64,000 nucleotides of DNA, taken from Hydractinia symbiolongicarpus (Eukaryota; Cnidaria; Hydrozoa; Anthoathecata; Hydractiniidae). A program made the translations under genes and the position numbers. The stretch lies in the NCBI RefSeq assembly GCF_029227915.1, contig NC_079879.1:27098501-27162500 (forward strand), read 5' to 3'. How positions within the stretch are numbered: position 1 is the stretch's first letter; the number at the start of each line of letters is the position of its first letter. This document shows, in pieces, positions 32,293-44,773 of the stretch. Below the pieces are notes generated by a model that was not told the origin of the DNA, ran no database searches, and saw only the letters and a list, made by a program, of their open reading frames with translations.

Positions 32293-32626
32293 AGCAGATG
32301 TTATGTAGATAATTTTGTTTCAACGAAATATTGACATGACTGTATTTATTTGTTATCTGAAGCCATTTTGATTTAAATACATTAGAAACTGTCATTTTGA
32401 CCTGCTACTGTAATGTAGAACTCAGCTGGCAAAATATTTGCATATCATTTTCATTTCATTCAGTTAGCTTCTACTTAACAGATGCTTTACACAACGTGAT
32501 GTTAAAACGCATTTGATTTCGTGTTATATACATCAATATACTTCTCTATTTCATTTAGTATTCGACAAACATTTAACTTATCGGTCTAAGCTTTGTCGAG
32601 CCTAAGTGACAAAAGTGTTAGAAGGT

Positions 32627-32632
32627 AATAAA
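32627..32632 (+). terminator. candidate poly(A) signal of the protease gene
   Basis: AATAAA about 335 bases after the stop codon, the first clear canonical hexamer downstream. Confidence 0.4.
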
Positions 32633-32839
32633 AGTTAGGACAGGCGAAACTATGCGTCGACTTTTATTTTTTGCAGACAAATGATTTGGGCTACTTTGTC
32701 TTGATACGCCGCAAAAGAAGTCAGACCGTTAATCTACTTCAATAAAATACAATCTCGCATATTTTTATTAACTTTTCACGCATAAAACTAAAATCAAGTT
32801 ATGGGTAAGAGTGTAACGCAATATATAAAACTAACCAGG

Positions 32840-33166
32840 AGACATCGCGCACTTGGTTGAGCGCTTTGTGCAGGGAATGTCACACAATCTGGTGGAGCGC
32901 TTACATTGGTGCTCTGCTTTTTCTATTTAAAAATTATTTTCTATTATTATGATTATTTTTATTATTAGTTTCTAAGAGAACTGTTATCAATGAGGGTCCT
33001 GCGAAGGGGGTCCTAGTGCATTTGAAGCTCCTATTTGAGCAACGGACGGCGTGCAAGCACAAATGTCGCTCAACAAGACAACAGCCTAAGATATCAATCA
33101 TATTTTCTTCCGCAACCTTCCGCAATGGAGGCTAACGCTCTACCAAAATAGCCACTAGTCGGTTAT
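32840..33166 (-). repeat. possible tRNA-derived SINE relic
   Basis: On the minus strand near 33165-33100 the sequence tagtggctattttggtagag, then cgttagcc and ggttgcgg, resembles the A-box and B-box half of a tRNA-derived SINE head. The tail shows no clear poly(A) or simple repeat. No intact tRNA cloverleaf can be drawn. A second phrase cttggttgagcgctttg (32852-32868, plus strand) is similar to an A-box. Confidence 0.3.
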
Positions 33167-33169
33167 CAA

Positions 33170-34998
33170 CTTTTGATTAATCAAAAACACAGCTCCAACC
33201 TGTCGTTACTCCTCCTTACAAAAGCAGTCAATATCAGTTTTTTAAGTTATTGTGCTTCCATGGTAGCTCAAAAATTACTCTTAAACAACGCTGCATTGCA
33301 CGGAATATTTCTTTAAACAACGCTCCTTTTAAAAGAAACACAGGTTACTACGGCCTTTCATTGTTACTTCGTGATAGTACCACAATTCATTGTATCACCT
33401 GACAGATAATAAGAACAGATTGATGAAGCAAGATAATCTTTCTAAAAAATAAAAAAACAAGTCTTGTTAGGATAAAATACATTAAACAAATAAAACACAA
33501 AACATGAATACTTTCGTGGACAGAAAGTGTAGCGAGAAAATAAAACTGTGAAATTGAGGGCGTAAACCTTCGTGAATGACGTTTTTATGCAAATTTTGCG
33601 ACAAATTATTATTATTATTATTATTATTCCGAATATTTATACAGGATATAGACCGAACCACAGATCGACCAGATTGCGACCAGATTGCGAAGCGAACTCC
33701 ATAACCACAAGGCCACTTTTGCGATCGAGAAAAAAAGTGTATTTTGGTGTAAAAAAACTTTCGCAGCTAAAGAAATTCAGGAAAAACACAATTTTCTATT
33801 CATTTTTAATACTCCTAATATGTCAAAACACACCGTGAATTGTCAACTTTGCTTTCAATTTTATTTACCACTATAAATCGCCATCGCTTTCGTCGTCATT
33901 TGCAGGACTACCCACAGCGTTATCTTAACTGATTAGTCGTCATCATTTAAAATTGGATTAATATCACCGAAGGATTTGTCAATGGCAGTGTCTTGAAGTC
34001 AAGCTATAATGCATCCAAAATTTCTACTGCTATCCATCCACTTCTAGCAATTTGCTTTTCTCTATCCATGATTATGTAATTAAAAAAGTAAGTGATAGTA
34101 AGTGATACTCCAAAAGCCTTAACTATGGTTCTTATATTTTTATTATCAATTGTGATTGATTGTGCACCTTTTTGGCAAGATTTTCCTTCCCAACAGGTAC
34201 GCATTTGAGTGGTGTTTAGTGAAACTTTATAAAGGCGGATCGAATCTCATACATTTCAACTTTTGATATCACACCATGAAGGAATAGAACTTCATAAACG
34301 TAATGAAATTATGAATGTAAGAAAGCGTACGTTGGGTTTCACCACTAACAGATACAGCGCCTTTAAACAAACTTCCAACATAACTGTTATTGTCTTAGCT
34401 ACGTCGTTACTTTTTCGTCGTTGCTAATTAGTATTTATACTAAAGTGAAATTCGTGACTGGTTTTATACGCGCGTGTGATCGCAACAAAGTTGGTAAAAA
34501 ATATCGCATTTGCCAATTTTAACACCAAAAGTTCGTGCGAGCTATAGCACGACTTTTGAATCGTGCACAATCGCAAATTGTACGACTATTATCATGAGGT
34601 TGCATGTTGTAGTCCCCACTTTTGGCGCACTTTAAATGTAGTATTGTCAGCCTATTTGGCTTGTGTGACAGATTGGCTTCTGTTGAACGCATACAATATA
34701 GAGCAATGGTATATCTCTGGCGGGTAATGTAACTTAGTTACTGTCGGAAGAGAGGAAGAAGAGCCAACCGTTAGGATAGATACCTGAAAGACGTTTAAAC
34801 TTTGTGTTGCTTACTTATATTTTTTTGGTATGATTTACTCATTGGATTGAATGTGTAGTTTATGTCACGTTGTAGCATGTAGGAAGTGTAAGAAAACTAA
34901 TTAAGTTTTAAATAAAGGAAAATTAATTATAATGGTTTTTTTTGTCATTTTTTGACAACATAAGAAGCAACAACAGAGTAGGAAGCCAAAAAGTAAAA
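33170..34998. other. intergenic, no gene seen
   Basis: Includes a (TTA)n microsatellite at about 33605-33628. No recognised coding segments before the CD20-like gene. Confidence 0.45.
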
Positions 34999-37129
34999 AT
35001 GGCAGAATATCAAGTTTTAGATTCAGGCGAAGCGATTGAAAACGAATTTAATTATCAAGTGCAACTTTCATGTCGTCCACATGCTGTCGAAATCAAAAGT
35101 TTCAGCGTTAATTTAATTCGTTTATTCGGTTTGTACTTACATCTTAAATATGTCCATATTTATCTTTCTTACTTTATCATTTTCTTTAGTGTACATTTAA
35201 ATATTTCAGCAATCTTACACATCGCGAACGCGTCGTTGCTAATTGGACTTGGAATCGGACTACTAGAAACCTTAAACAAATCAAACCAATTCAACAAAAA
35301 TGGAGGTCCAATTTGGGCAGGTGGTTTTATTTGTGTCACTGGGATCATAGGAATGATTGTTTCTTTCCAACCAAAGAATAAAAAAATGGTAACTACATAT
35401 GTTGTGTTTAATATCATCGCCTCCATCTTGTCTGCTGCAGCTTTGGGATTAGCAATCGCAGGATTACGGTACAAGAACTTAATATTATTTTCACATGCAA
35501 TAATTTATACTAAAACCTTAAACATTGTTTTATACTTAGATAAACATTAATTTTTAGAGTATTCGATTCCTGTTCATATCTTCAGTTTGCAAGTGAAAAA
35601 TATGTAACAAAAATTAGATATCAAAGGAAAGGAAGATATAGTTATTATGGATTTAAATACTCGTCACAACCATACTATTATACCGGCTACGCCACCGTAA
35701 CTTCCACTCCATTTTATTACCCGAATGGTTGCTATGCTGGAATACATACAGGGAGGGCTTTGTATGGCGTTGTCGTGGCATTTGCACTGTTTGAAATTGC
35801 TGTGTCAGTAACAAGCTCGTTATTATGTTCGAAGTTATACGAATGTTGTGCATGCTGTGAATACAAGGAGAAGGGTAAGTTATTGTATATAAATCATGTT
35901 TTGTGTTCTAATAATGTTAATTCATTTTATCTCGATACTAGTAGTTTGGGTCAACACGCGCATTCTCAGTCACTTTTGCAACATTTCTGACCTCAACATA
36001 GTGATGTTTAATACGTATTAACCCAATTTTAAGAGCAAAAAGTTTGATTGATTTCAATATCTTCACAAAAGGCATTGTCTGCTTTGAGATATAAGAAAGC
36101 ATTGACTGGTTCAAAATATAGTTGACTCTCCCTTATTCGAATGCCCACAGGGAGAAATTTTTGTTCGAATTGTAGAGAAATTCGAATTATAGAAAGTCTC
36201 TGTAATTCGAACTTTCAGCTTCAAAGAGTGAAAATTCGAATTACAGAGAGAAATTACGTTAATTTTAAAATCAAGAAACATAATTCAAATTTCATGCAAT
36301 CTTTAATTTCATATTACACAAAAAAGAAACTCTATTTGAAAAACTGTTGAATATTTGATTGCTTTACAATACCAGTTGCACCACCTTTATCAGGTCGACA
36401 AATTGAATTTGTCAAAGCCCTGTTTACACTCTAAAATTCAAATTAGGGAGAGAATTGTGCTGAAAGGACTGAAAAACTGTTATAAAATGTTTCGAGTTAT
36501 AGAAATTCGAATTGTAGATAATTTTTTTTAAGGAAAATTGACGGTGACTGAGCACTCGTTCGAATTATAGAAATATTCGAATTATAGAGATTCGAATTAG
36601 ACGTAGTCAACTGTATACATTTTCTTTTATGAAAAGTTTTTTTTTTCACTAAAACTACGCCAGGACTTCCTCAGGGCAGAAATTTTTTTTTATTTTTTAG
36701 GCCTGCATATCAAGTTATGTTAATGTACTGTTTTCCTTTTGTGAAAGGAGTAATAACTCAGAACTATTTGAAACATCGTCATAATCACATAAACCCTATA
36801 GTTTATAACCACATGATTTACTTAAACAAGCCGTTGGCGCCGACAAAAAAATCTGTCGATTTAGAAACAGCTTAGAACTTGGTCTATGCTGACTTGTTTT
36901 TTACGAAATCATAGAAAATTATCTGCACTATTTACGTGAGCGTTGACATGGCAGAGTATGTTTTAATCATTTCATATCTGTTTCAGATGACAGCGAAACA
37001 ATTCAAGGGATTAATTCAAATACGCAACCGTTGATGCAGCGTCAACAGAATCAAAATTCAATCCAGTCATCACATAACAATGCACCAGGGTTTGTTCCAC
37101 ATTTATCGCAGCGGCAAATATTTCAGTGA
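34999..37129 (+). CDS. CD20-like (MS4A-type) four-transmembrane protein (four exons)
   Basis: Exons 34999-35128, 35210-35468, 35558-35874 and 36987-37129. Phases 1, 2 and 1 match across every junction, giving 282 aa. Features: cytosolic N-terminus of about 40 residues; TM1 (AILHIANASLLIGLGIGLL); loop; TM2 (IWAGGFICVTGIIGMIVSF); TM3 (VVFNIIASILSAAALGLAIA); a Tyr-rich extracellular loop of about 65 residues; TM4 (ALYGVVVAFALFEIAVSVTS) followed by a cysteine cluster (CCACC) likely to be palmitoylated; Gln/Asn-rich cytosolic tail. The P-x-W-x-G-G-x-F-x-x-x-G pattern at TM2 is the most telling CD20-like/MS4A signature. The exon 1 donor (GTTTGT) and exon 2 donor (GTACAA) are weak, so those ends are less certain. 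Such proteins modulate receptor or channel complexes; the role here is not known. Intron 3 contains a pogo-like MITE. Confidence 0.8.
36119..36613. mobile_element. Tc1/mariner or pogo-type MITE in intron 3 of the CD20-like gene
   Basis: Ends tagttgactctcccttattcg and cgaattagacgtagtcaactg are inverted, flanked by TA (36117-36118, 36614-36615). The interior repeats aattcgaa and attcgaattatag. It is much like the pogo-type MITE at 55736-56261 in design: terminal GTTGACT/GTCAACG followed by many short boxes. Confidence 0.7.
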
Positions 37130-37627
37130 GAATGTTTCAATGGATCAAAGTCTCTGTTCTGTTACAAATGTTGGACATTTTGTTTATCGCTAAAAGATGA
37201 TGAGAGGTAGAAGGAATTCTTGCAATACAGTGTGATATGCATAGGGTAAAGGAGGGAGAGGGGTAATTTGAGTATGTTTTCGGATTTTGTTACAGTTTTT
37301 GCCAAATTAAAAATCTGCTTTTCCACTTTTACCTCTACCCAAATAAAGTCTGTGTCTATGACCCACAAACAAAGAATTGCCTTTTACTCTGATTTGTCTT
37401 TTAATCTATTTTTGATCATAATAATTCACCACTGTAATATATGCAACTCATTGGATTATCATCATGTGTATGTAGACTTTGTTTTAGTACATAATATTCT
37501 GAACATGAGTACAATTTTTCAGTTTTATAATTCTTTCAAATTGTCACCAGTTAACCTTACAGCAGAAAGTTCGCTTCCAGTGGGGAAGATCTTGGGTTTA
37601 ATCCTCAAGTAAGTCATGCCAAGGACT

Positions 37628-37633
37628 AATAAA
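37628..37633 (+). terminator. candidate poly(A) signal of the CD20-like gene
   Basis: AATAAA 499 bases after the stop codon. A second AATAAA lies at about 37793. Confidence 0.4.
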
Positions 37634-38938
37634 ATGTGAATCTGTCCTTTCTGTTTAGTGTTCAGCATAAGGATAGGATTAATATCTAAAGGGGTTGTTT
37701 TTTTAAAACGATTTTTTCGTGATAGCCATGTACAATAATTTTGAATGACAAACATAGGACGTTATGTACACGTTGGTAGGCGATGTTTTAACAATAAAAA
37801 GACCTAGAGCTCCGACGTTGAATAGACGTCACAAGAAATAATCTCGATAGCTCAATTTGCTTAATTTCAGCTGTTCGTGCTTTTTTTACACTTTTTCAAT
37901 CTCAAATGTTCTTATTTGCGTAACATGAAAATGCTTTTAGATTTATTTTTGTTTCTTTGTTTTTATGTTAACCAGTTTTTTTAACAAGTTTAGGCTCTAG
38001 GAACGTTACAGACAGCCTTATGAGAGGGTTACCTGACAATCTATGTAAAAACATGACTTTTATACGCTATATAGAATTCATAGATAGAATTCATAATAAC
38101 TGCCTCCTTTTAATACACAAAAGAGTACTTTGTTTTCTGAATTCACCACATGTTTTTTTTTTGTTTCTCGTGGAAATCAGCAGCTAATTCGCCACCAAAT
38201 TCGCAGTGAAAGGAAATCAGCATGTAGTTCGCCTACAATCCATCTTTAACATAATAGTGATCTTTAAGCTTGGAGTCAGATGAAGAATACAACCAACTTG
38301 ATGGTTTATTAAGATTTTAAAATTTAAAGTTCCACTAATTATACGTGACATCATAAACTAGCTCTAGATGACGTATTAAATTTACCAGTTCTCTCAGGTT
38401 TTTCCCACTGCTTTTCTCTTATGTTTTGTGCGCTCTTTCTGGGTTCATATCTCATAAATCTAATTTGTGTTCGAAAAGACTTACCATCAGATTCGCTTTT
38501 CTCCAACCTATTTATAAGTGAATTGTCTCTTCTTTGTCTTAATTTAATATACTTTTTATAAATTATTACGTAACATTTCTCAAAATAAAGCCAGTGTTGT
38601 GACTTTTTTCTCCGGCGAACTGTGTCATAGGAAGGATTTGTTGTATTACTAGCAGGAGTAGATTATTGAAGACGTAACCACTATCTCTATTGAATTGATC
38701 CAACATCTTAAAACTTTTCTCATTCATGCTCATTATGCCTTGGTTCATATGTGATATGATCGACCGTTCACGTTAATTAACTAAAAATTTTCGATAACAT
38801 AAGTCGCAAATAGCCAAATTATAGCGAAACACAAAATCACTGTCTTTACCAGTTCACTGTCGCCGCATGGTGTAGCTGCTCCTTTACATTTGTATCCACA
38901 AGTTGTAGTTGTCGCCGCCGCTTATAATTAACGCGAAT
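37634..38938. other. intergenic, no gene seen
   Basis: AT-rich. No coding segment recognised on either strand. Confidence 0.5.
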
Positions 38939-38942
38939 GTTA

Positions 38943-39365
38943 AGGCGGATTTCCATTCACACTATTTATACGCTCGCGCGTATTTTTGAGATAGTATATC
39001 ATTATGGGCATGCGCAGTTGTTATTCAAACAGATGATTGCATCATTCTACAGCGAATCCCAATCCTCAAAAATGTAAACGAAACTCTATCAAGTCTGAAG
39101 CAGAGAGAAGGATTTCTTTTTTTTTTTTTTTAAAGAAACAAGGAAATTTTTTTAAAAATATCCTAAGTGAACGACAAAAGATTATTTTTTTCTCGAATAA
39201 TGGCGAAGCAACAGAACAAGCTGCAGCAAATGAGTTCAAATTTTGATAAGATACCCGCGCAAAATAAAACAGTGAAGATTGACCAGAGAACTTTTACGCC
39301 GGAATGTTGAGCGCGAGCATGGGAATACGCGCGTGTATGGGAATAATTTGAATGGAAATGCACCC
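38943..39365. mobile_element. MITE, TTA-flanked, in a duplicated flank
   Basis: Left aggcggatttccattcacac and right gaatggaaatgcaccc are inverted, with cgcgcgtat / atacgcgcg further in. TTA on both sides (38940-38942, 39366-39368) suggests a Harbinger-type insertion. The outer flanks share gccgccgct...taat/gatataacgcg in direct orientation (38913-38934, 39411-39433). Confidence 0.65.
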
Positions 39366-39368
39366 TTA

Positions 39369-40229
39369 TAACCGATCTCTCACGTCTACATACGCAAATT
39401 ATAACTGCCGCCGCTACTTATGATATAACGCGCCTTTCACAAACCGTCCTACAAAATGGAACATATATACAGATGGGCAAACCTATGGATTAGTCTTAAA
39501 AAACGACAATCGAAATTCTCATGTTCTAAAAAAAGAGCCGTGTAAAGAAGCTTAAACATTCCGTAGCGCATATTTGCTAACATTTATGTATATATTGCGC
39601 ACTGTCCAGGAGGTTATTAAAAAAATACGATATACGATAATATTGCCGCTTAAACATTTTTATGCGTGTGAAACTGCAAAATTGTACAGCAATAAAAACG
39701 TTAAAACAATGTTGCCGTACTACTAAATTAATAGCCCTGGTTGTTTGTCTGTCAATAACTTGTAAGCTTCACAAGAAGATTACACTGCTGTACAACCTCG
39801 TCCCCAGGACTATTTGCTTCTCAACGGCGCTGCGCTTTCTGATAGTTCTAGCGAAATAGCCCTGGACCAGGCTGGTCACCGTATCGCATCTGATTGGCCC
39901 ACGGCATTACCCTAATTATGCAACGCTTTTAGCTGGCGTCAGCAAAAATCCTAAAAGTGATACATAAACAAATATGGCACCGGAAGATGTGGCGTCGTTG
40001 TTGGTGGTGATTTTCAATCCTTAAAAAGCATTATTTTTCCTTTTTAATCTCATTTTCTCCCCCTTTTTTTAAGATGTCTTAGCTAAAGTAAGAATTTCTT
40101 TGAAATGTACGATATTTTTTGTTAAAACGTATTGGGTGTTGTTGCTAGCCAGTCCATAGGTAATGCATTCATAAATATGGCTTGAGAGAGAAGTGAAGTG
40201 TTGCAGGTGCTCTTCTTGTTCATCTCTCA
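39369..40229. other. intergenic with an inverted-repeat fragment, no gene seen
   Basis: About 39786-39879, cctcgtccccaggactattt and aaatagccctggaccagg form an imperfect inverted pair, a small MITE or its end. The phrase aatagccctgg also occurs near 39730 and 41929. Confidence 0.5.
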
Positions 40230-41175
40230 TTGCAGAAGATGTTACCATCTACGCCTAAAAAAGTTTATAAAGGTGGTAAAGGAGTGTGCCGAGTTTGTGC
40301 TGAAGAAACATCAGCACATCACTTGACCAGAGCTTTTTCAAAAAGTGGAAAGGAAAAATCCTTACATCACAAAATATTTAAAACATGTGGATTAAACGTT
40401 TTCGAGTTTGAACCATTGCCTACAACAATTTGTTCCAAGTGTGACAGGTTTATCAATAAATTGTTTGACTTCCAGAATAATGTACAACAACAACAAATCC
40501 ATTTACAACAGCAAACAACAGTAAAAAGATGTGCAGCCTTTTCACCAAACCAGCAGTCAAAACCAAAAAAAAATCAACATTAAAAATGAAAATTATCCTG
40601 CCCAAAAAAACTGTTTCCAGTCAAAAAAATCTCTACAATTTACGCCTTTACTGAACATAACAAATGAAAAAACAGACATAAAGTCAAACACAAAAATACT
40701 TCCTAAAGAACTTGGCAAAACAAAACAACCTGAAAGCGACTTCATTACTGAAGATCAAGAAAATAAAATTATTACTGCATTACAAACAAGGAGAATTGAT
40801 ATTATCATTACTACCATAAAAAAATAATTGCCCTAAATTAATTGATGCCATTAAGCAACTTGTTACAGATGAAATAAGCACTGCATGCAAAAACTTGTGC
40901 AAGAAAAGTGGTGGCTCTGTCTTGTTTGACTTGTTTGAAGAATTGTGACGACATGATGTTTTTTAAAGAAGGTAATTTATGGTCAGAAGTCACACAATAT
41001 AATCCATTTTTAATAGACATATTGACAGCTGTAGCAGTCAGAAAACATATTGAGCTTGATCTACAGATAAAATTGTGTTTTATTTACTCAATTTCAATGC
41101 GGCACAGATGGCATGAATTGTCCTAAATCCAAAGAATAAATACAGCACTTGTTATTGAAGGTGGCTGCAGCAAAC
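40230..41175 (+). pseudogene. ZAD-like zinc-finger protein gene of a transposon, frameshifted
   Basis: The first frame (40230-40583) has CRVCAEE, a spacer with LHHKIFKTCGLNVFEFE, then TTICSKCDRFI...LFDFQ. This is a ZAD-like C2-x-C2 zinc module (CxxC...CxxC) followed by a Gln-rich stretch. At the A run near 40567 the frame changes into 40531-40827. Further on, after another shift, the text resembles the conserved C-terminal half of multi-copy cnidarian proteins (YNPFLIDILTAVA, RHRWHELS, then after a stop IQRINTALVIEGGCSK) ending at a GT donor near 41176. At least two frameshifts and one stop make it a pseudogene. Probably an ORF of an unclassified DNA transposon together with the RecQ relic downstream. 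Confidence 0.55.
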
Positions 41176-41539
41176 AGGTAAAAAATACATTTATTGATTA
41201 AATAACATAAGTCGTACAAATCTTAAAAATCAATTAAAAACAATAAATACAAAAAAACTTCACACCATGGTTAAATTCCTCTCAAATAAACATCCGTTGG
41301 TTAGTTATAAATTATTATGCTTTATATTCTATATTTTTATTGCAAAATTATTAAATTTAAATAAATAATTGTCATAGGGTAGTTTTGTTTTTTGTGCTTT
41401 AACTCTGTTGCGACAGGTAGTAATATATCCTCATATCCTGCTAAACCTAAGCAATTACTCATTCTTATTTCTGTTTTTAAAAAACATTGGCCTGATTAAG
41501 TACGGCGGCTTGCCCCGGTTAAGAACAGGGCAGGAAATA

Positions 41540-41900
41540 CATAATCAGGACAACATAATCAGGACAGGCCGGCTTATTACTCAGAAAAAATTATTATGCA
41601 CTTATAAAAGGAACATAATAAGAGCAGGCCAGTTTGTATACGACAGTCTAATATTATTTCTCACTTATTGTAGAACGCACATAATCAGGGAAGGTCGGCT
41701 TATGTATGCCAGTCAAATATTATTTGAGACTTATAGAACGAACGTAATCCGGGCGAACCAGCTTATATACGATGTTTTTATATTATTTCTCACTTATTAT
41801 AGAACCAACGCACATAATCGGGGAAGGTCGGGTTATGTATGACAGTCAAATATTATTCGAGACTTATAGAACAAATATAATCGGGGCCGACCGCTTTTAT
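41540..41900. repeat. ~63/70-bp tandem repeat (133-bp dimer)
   Basis: (c/g)taatc(a/c/g)gggg-type starts occur at 41681, 41744, 41814 and 41877 (steps 63, 70, 63), with aaggtcggcttatgtatg and atattatttctcacttat alternating; decayed units begin about 41540. Related phrases (cataatcggaccatgcg, gtcccggttgtaaacaggcc) recur at 42250-42360 beside the RecQ relic. Confidence 0.75.
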
Positions 41901-42369
41901 ATCATTCGTCATCACTTCTGACAAGCAAATAGCCCTGGTGGCAAAGTTTTTGTTGTTCTCAAATGAAACGAAATTTCGTGACAAATACTAAATTTTAGGA
42001 TTTGCAAGTTTAATAACTTTTCACCAAACTTAATTCCCGCAAAAAGAATAATTTAGATTCCGTGAAATTTAGTTGCTTCAAAGTATGTATATTATGTTGA
42101 AATGTATTTACTACAAGAGTACTTTATACTAAGAATTACGTTGAGACTTATTTCTTTCGCCATGTCTAGTTTTTAGGGGTGTTCTATCTTCCAGAGAATG
42201 TTTAATTCACAAAAGTTCGAAGAAAATGCCAATCACAGCCTGCCTGGCCAGCCATTATATCAGCGTTCATAATCCGGTCACCACGACATAACCAGTGCAA
42301 AATAACATAATCGGACCATGCGTACATAATTCGGCTGTCCCGGTTGTAAACAGGCCGTTTTCGCAATCT

Positions 42370-43251
42370 GGGCAGAACATAACCACTTTGCAATTTTCTA
42401 TTTTCAAAGCTTTTTTAAAATTACGTAATTTTGTGGGTGAAGCAGTTGCAGTCAAAGCTAACATGATACTGTGAGGGAAGAATGCTTGGAAAACTGATAA
42501 GTATTTAAATTCTGTACGAAATTCTCCAGCCCTAGATATAACATACAGTAATTCATCAATTTTTTAGCTTAACCGTATTATGTGATAAATTTATATTATT
42601 CAATTATCATAGCTATACATATACACATATTTTGTTTGTGAAACTTTTTCAAATGGATATATAATATATATTAGTTTGTTTATATATATTTAGTTGCTAT
42701 ATTTAAGGCATATTATTTTTATATATAATAGCTATGTATGTAGCTAGATTTTTGATACGTTATGTTTACAAAGAAAGCTAGCTAGCTAGCTAGCTACACT
42801 TACCATAATTCCACACAATGCGCCTTGCCTATCACACAAGCCAAAACATTTTTCTCAATTTTTGATCTTAATATTTTCCTTCCCTGATCTAATAACAGGG
42901 ACTCTGGATGTGCAAATAAAATTTTACATTTGCCTGCAACAATGCTTTTTGAAATTTTGAAAATAGAATTTTATGCATCATTCAAATCTTCTTCAAACAA
43001 GGGTTCGTATTTCTGACTATTAGCTTGGTCTTCGAGTTGTAAGAAACCACATTCAATGCCTACTTTAGTTAAACATACTAGCTGATCTTGAATAATTGAT
43101 GTTAAAAAAGAGACAACAAGTACAATATCGCCTCTGCCTTTCGTTCTGGAACAAAGTCGGGTAAAAGTTGATAAATTAACGATTTACCAAACCCTGTAGG
43201 CAAAACAGCTATAACGTGGTGTTCTTCTCCAAAATACTCGAAACATTGAAC
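42370..43251 (-). pseudogene. RecQ-like helicase pseudogene
   Basis: The minus strand from 43251 reads a Walker A segment AVLPTGFGKSLIYQLLP, then after a one-base shift a helicase Ia-like stretch (IVLVVSFLTSIIQDQ), then an ILFAHPESLL segment. The DEAH box has become VIGKAHCVELW. A GTAAG donor follows at 42803, and a second exon (acceptor cctcacag, from 42468) gives the motif III segment MLALTATASPTKL. At least one frameshift, one in-frame stop and loss of the DE of DEAH mean it is dead. RecQ-like helicases of this type are frequently multi-copy and TE-linked in invertebrates. The tandem repeat at 41540-41900 has related sequence at its 3' end. Confidence 0.7.
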
Positions 43252-44773
43252 TTATTTTGGTTTCAAAATAAACAAGGGTAACTTTTCATACTTTTCAAAA
43301 ACATTATTGAGCCGCCTGAAAACACGTACCACATCTTTCCAGCCCATCGCCAAAATCGTAAATATGCAGAATTTGCATAAATTAAAAATGAACCAGAATC
43401 TGGTTCATTTGATGCCCACGTGACCAGCCTGTGCCAGCGCCTTTTCGACGCCACGGTAAAAGGTGCTGGGTTCGAGCTTGACTGCTGTAATATATGAAAT
43501 CTAAGATTGTAACTGGATGTTGATTGCAGTAAACGGCCATTTATGGCACATATGAACCGCTGTATAAATGTTCTTGCACGTTTTAATTCATTTAGAGATA
43601 GATTATCATTTGAAAAGGATTTTCTAGTCCATCAAAATCAAAAATATCTTTTGAGTATTATTTTTAACTATCTGTTTAAAATGATCAGATGGTGTAACAT
43701 TAAATCAAAAGATTTGAATGTTAATAGTATTTAGGAGATAGTGGTCCTTTAACTTTAAAATAAGAAAAAGACAACGAGTTTGAAAGTTAAAAAGTATTTA
43801 TTAGTTAAGCTTTTCGTACACTAAGTACATCTTCAGACTATATAAACAGCTCAAAAAGCTTAGTAGGCTTGTTTTTAAATTTTTCAGTCTGTATTGTTCT
43901 TACCTGTTTTTATCCATTTTTATTGTGTTCCTAATTTTTATCTACATCTGAGCCTCAACATTCCTTCAACCTAGGTTTTTAAAGAAAATGGACAGATCAA
44001 TATTTATAATCGTATCAAAACACTTATTACAATAGCAATAATGTATGGAATGTAAATTTTATGCTGTGCAAATAGCAGAACCATTTCTAAAACACAATGC
44101 AGAACTTTCTCATGTGTGTGCATTTCTTTTTAAATAATACACCTATTTGAATCATTCGCAATAGACCCATGGACGTCCCTCAGACGTCGAGGTGAGAAAG
44201 TCTTTTGACGACTTTTTAACAAGTCCACTCTTTTTTATAAGATAAACTTTTATAAGAACATTGACCATGAGAAATCAAAACAAAATAGAAACAAGGGCTC
44301 GGCTAAAATTATTCTAAAAAACGCAATAAACATGGAAAAATAACTTACTAGAAGGAGATTTCGCGGAAAATAACACTTTTTTGAGTCATTTGCGGTCTCA
44401 AAAATTTCTTGTTTCTTATACCAAGGGAGGACTAAATTTTACTAGGTTTGGACGTTTTTTAGATGTCTTTCCGAAAACATTTAAAAAAAATTCTCTTTAG
44501 AAGCTGTAGATGGCTCCCCTTACACGAGCCATATCTTGAGACATGTAAGTACTTATTTCGTTGTGGTGTAGGTTCCTGATCTAACAAAACTGGAAGTTAT
44601 TTTTGCTAATTTGTAAGTCTTTGACCTAAGCGGGTTAGAAATATACTATTCACATACTGATTTTTTGTTTTAGATGTTTACGCTTAAGCACAGAGCACTC
44701 ATGCATCTTCTTTGTTGCTTTTGAAGACCTTCTTTAACCTTACAAAATTTTTAAAGTTAATACAAAAAATGAT
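43252..44773. other. no gene seen
   Basis: Contains a phrase cacgtgaccagcctgtgcca (43417-43436) that may be part of the transposon around the RecQ relic. No other coding segment recognised. Confidence 0.4.

Noticed and set aside
32840-33166. Functional tRNA gene
   Set aside because: A-box- and B-box-like phrases are present but no cloverleaf, anticodon stem or correct spacing could be drawn; left as a possible SINE relic.
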